This document shows positions 32,490-33,722 of a stretch of 33,722 nucleotides of DNA, one piece after another. The notes beneath the pieces are model-generated. The model searched no databases. It saw only the letters and a program-made list of their open reading frames with translations, and was not told the origin of the DNA. The DNA comes from JAIBBG01 sp040381475 (GTDB lineage: Bacteria; Bacteroidota; Bacteroidia; Flavobacteriales_D; Sanyastnellaceae). Location of the stretch: assembly GCA_040381475.1 (NCBI GenBank), contig JBEIHH010000020.1, forward strand, positions 1 through 33,722, given 5' to 3'. The translations under genes and the position numbers were made by a program. Each line of letters opens with the position of its first letter. Position 1 is the first letter of the stretch.

Positions 32490-33263
32490 ATGGAAACAAA
32501 AGAAGAGATTGTTAAGAACTGGTTACCACGATACACCGGAGCCAGGCTCGAAGATTTCGGCCAGTATATATTGCTTACCAATTTTGACGGTTATCTGCAA
32601 AAGTTCGCCGACTGGCATAAGGTTGAAATTATAGGAAAAGGCAAGGCCATGCCCATTGCAACCTATGATGGCATAACCATGATCAATTTTAGCATGGGAA
32701 GCGCTAACGCGGCAACTATCATGGACCTTCTCGGTGCGATCATGCCAAAAGCAGTGCTGTTTCTGGGGAAATGCGGAGGCCTCAAGAAAAAAAATCAACT
32801 CGGCGATTTTATTCTGCCACTTGCAGGCATCAGAGGCGAGGGAACGAGCAATGATTATTTCCCACCTGAGGTGCCGGCTCTACCAGCTTTCACCTTACAA
32901 CGTGCAGTTTCTTCCACGATCCGCGACCACAACATGGATTATTGGACAGGAACAGTCTATACCACCAACAGACGTGTCTGGGAGCATGATGAACAGTTTA
33001 AGGAATACCTCAGAAAAATCAGAGTCATGGCAATTGATATGGAAACAGCCACGTTATTTTCTGTAGGTTTTGCCAACAAAATTCCTATCGGTGCACTTCT
33101 GCTTGTAAGTGATCAACCCATGATTCCGCAGGGTGTAAAAACCAGTGAAAGCGATCAGAAAATCACCAGCAACTTTGTTGACCAGCACATTCAGATTGGA
33201 ATAGATGCATTAAAAGAAATCCGCGACGAAGGTCGTTCGGTAAGGCATCTTAACTGGGACTAA
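32490..33263 (+). CDS. amn: AMP nucleosidase (short, Bacteroidota type)
   Basis: The predicted reaction is AMP plus water to adenine and ribose 5-phosphate, in purine salvage. The 257-aa protein lacks the N-terminal domain of E. coli Amn (484 aa) and comprises the nucleoside-phosphorylase-type fold only. Visible family segments are INFSMGSANAATIMDLLGAI, VLFLGKCGGL, AIDMETATLFSVGF (with the ribose-contacting ME pair) and LLVSDQPM, which holds the catalytic Asp. Other members of the fold act on MTA/SAH or uridine, so the AMP specificity rests on family resemblance (about 0.8 sure). holA begins 9 bases after the stop. Confidence 0.87.
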   Translation: METKEEIVKNWLPRYTGARLEDFGQYILLTNFDGYLQKFADWHKVEIIGKGKAMPIATYDGITMINFSMGSANAATIMDLLGAIMPKAVLFLGKCGGLKKKNQLGDFILPLAGIRGEGTSNDYFPPEVPALPAFTLQRAVSSTIRDHNMDYWTGTVYTTNRRVWEHDEQFKEYLRKIRVMAIDMETATLFSVGFANKIPIGALLLVSDQPMIPQGVKTSESDQKITSNFVDQHIQIGIDALKEIRDEGRSVRHLNWD

Positions 33264-33272
33264 TTTTGTACT

Positions 33273-33722
33273 ATGGATTATTTGCGCATCCTTCGTGATA
33301 TTGAATTAAAGAATCTAAAGCCTGTCTATTTCCTGATGGGTGAAGAGTCGTACTTTATAGATGAAATAACCAATGCACTCGAAGACAAAGTGCTCGATGA
33401 GGCATCAAAAGCTTTCAGTCAGACGATTGTTTATGGAAGAGATGTGGCACTGGATCAGGTAGTCAACAATGCAAAGGGGTTTCCAATGATGGGCGAAAGG
33501 CAGGTACTCATTGTCAAGGAAGCTCAGGACATGAAAGAATGGAAGAGCCGAAAAAAAGATGCTGAAGAAACCGAGTTTAAATCGATCATAGCGTACCTGC
33601 AAAATCCAACGCCTTCAACTATACTTGTCATCAACTACAAGGGAAAATTCGACAAGAGAAAAAAATTATATAAACTCTTCGAAAAGCAAGGAGTCGTATT
33701 TGAATCTGAAAGAATTAAAGAA
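33273..33722 (+). CDS. holA: DNA polymerase III delta subunit, N-terminal part (3' end outside window)
   Basis: The frame starts at ATG 33273 and runs for 150 codons to the right edge. The N-terminus (MDYLRILRDIELKNLKPVYF, then LMGEESYFIDEI) is the canonical start of HolA, the clamp-loader wrench that opens the beta sliding clamp. Further family features are MMGERQVLIVKEAQDM and the Walker-B-like region LVINYKGKFDKRKKLYK. A typical delta is ~340 aa, so more than half is missing from this window. It is probably co-transcribed with the AMP nucleosidase gene. Confidence 0.92.
   Translation, partial: MDYLRILRDIELKNLKPVYFLMGEESYFIDEITNALEDKVLDEASKAFSQTIVYGRDVALDQVVNNAKGFPMMGERQVLIVKEAQDMKEWKSRKKDAEETEFKSIIAYLQNPTPSTILVINYKGKFDKRKKLYKLFEKQGVVFESERIKE

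Overview
This window reads as a chromosomal segment of a Bacteroidota bacterium (Flavobacteriia-, Saprospiria- or Chitinophagia-like; I cannot place it more finely). By eye the GC content is in the low-to-mid 40s. Signs of this phylum are four secreted proteins ending in type A type IX secretion (T9SS) sorting domains, an OmpA protein with a carboxypeptidase-regulatory-like fold, several -7 elements close to TAnnTTTG, a CarB without its C-terminal MGS-like domain, and lineage-typical small families (DUF5606-like protein, BT_3928-like DoxX-thioredoxin fusion, 257-aa AMP nucleosidase, M43 protease). I see no tRNA, rRNA, CRISPR array, transposase, integrase or phage gene, and no gene-free stretch longer than 300 bases.

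Layout. Bases 1-512 hold the end of an OmpA-family protein. Bases 769-6405 encode an 1878-aa secreted protein made of 17 tandem ~93-residue Ig/cadherin-like repeats. carB follows on the minus strand, divergent from pabA/trpG and an alpha/beta hydrolase. Bases 11-17 kb carry arginine decarboxylase, a DoxX-thioredoxin membrane protein, a small lipoprotein, an MscS channel, a deoxyhypusine-synthase-like enzyme with a small acidic protein behind it, and an EI24/CysZ-like membrane protein. Bases 17.2-20.1 kb hold a divergent pair of secreted proteins: a lysyl-endopeptidase-like protein that appears to have lost catalytic His and Asp, and a multi-domain Kazal-type inhibitor. A NUDIX hydrolase and pyrE then diverge from overlapping start codons.

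From 28.9 down to 21.9 kb lies a minus-strand run of six genes: acyl-CoA synthetase, PAP2 phosphatase, fluoride channel, PafA-like phosphatase, M61 peptidase, M48 peptidase. Three of the junctions are 4-base ATGA overlaps. Bases 29-31 kb hold a secreted M43 metalloprotease and 3-hydroxybutyryl-CoA dehydrogenase. The right end carries a DUF5606-like protein, a stand-alone HsdR-N nuclease-fold protein, AMP nucleosidase and the start of holA.

How it fits together. Much of the window is core metabolism: pyrimidines (carB, pyrE), chorismate-derived pathways (pabA), polyamines (speA, DHS-like), acyl-CoA metabolism (fadD, hbd), AMP salvage and replication (holA). Set into it are surface and secreted proteins exported by T9SS. 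The most unusual items are the pseudoprotease/inhibitor pair, the cysteine-paired giant repeat protein, the overlapping start codons of the NUDIX gene and pyrE, and a DHS-like enzyme that retains the catalytic lysine in a bacterium expected to lack eIF5A.
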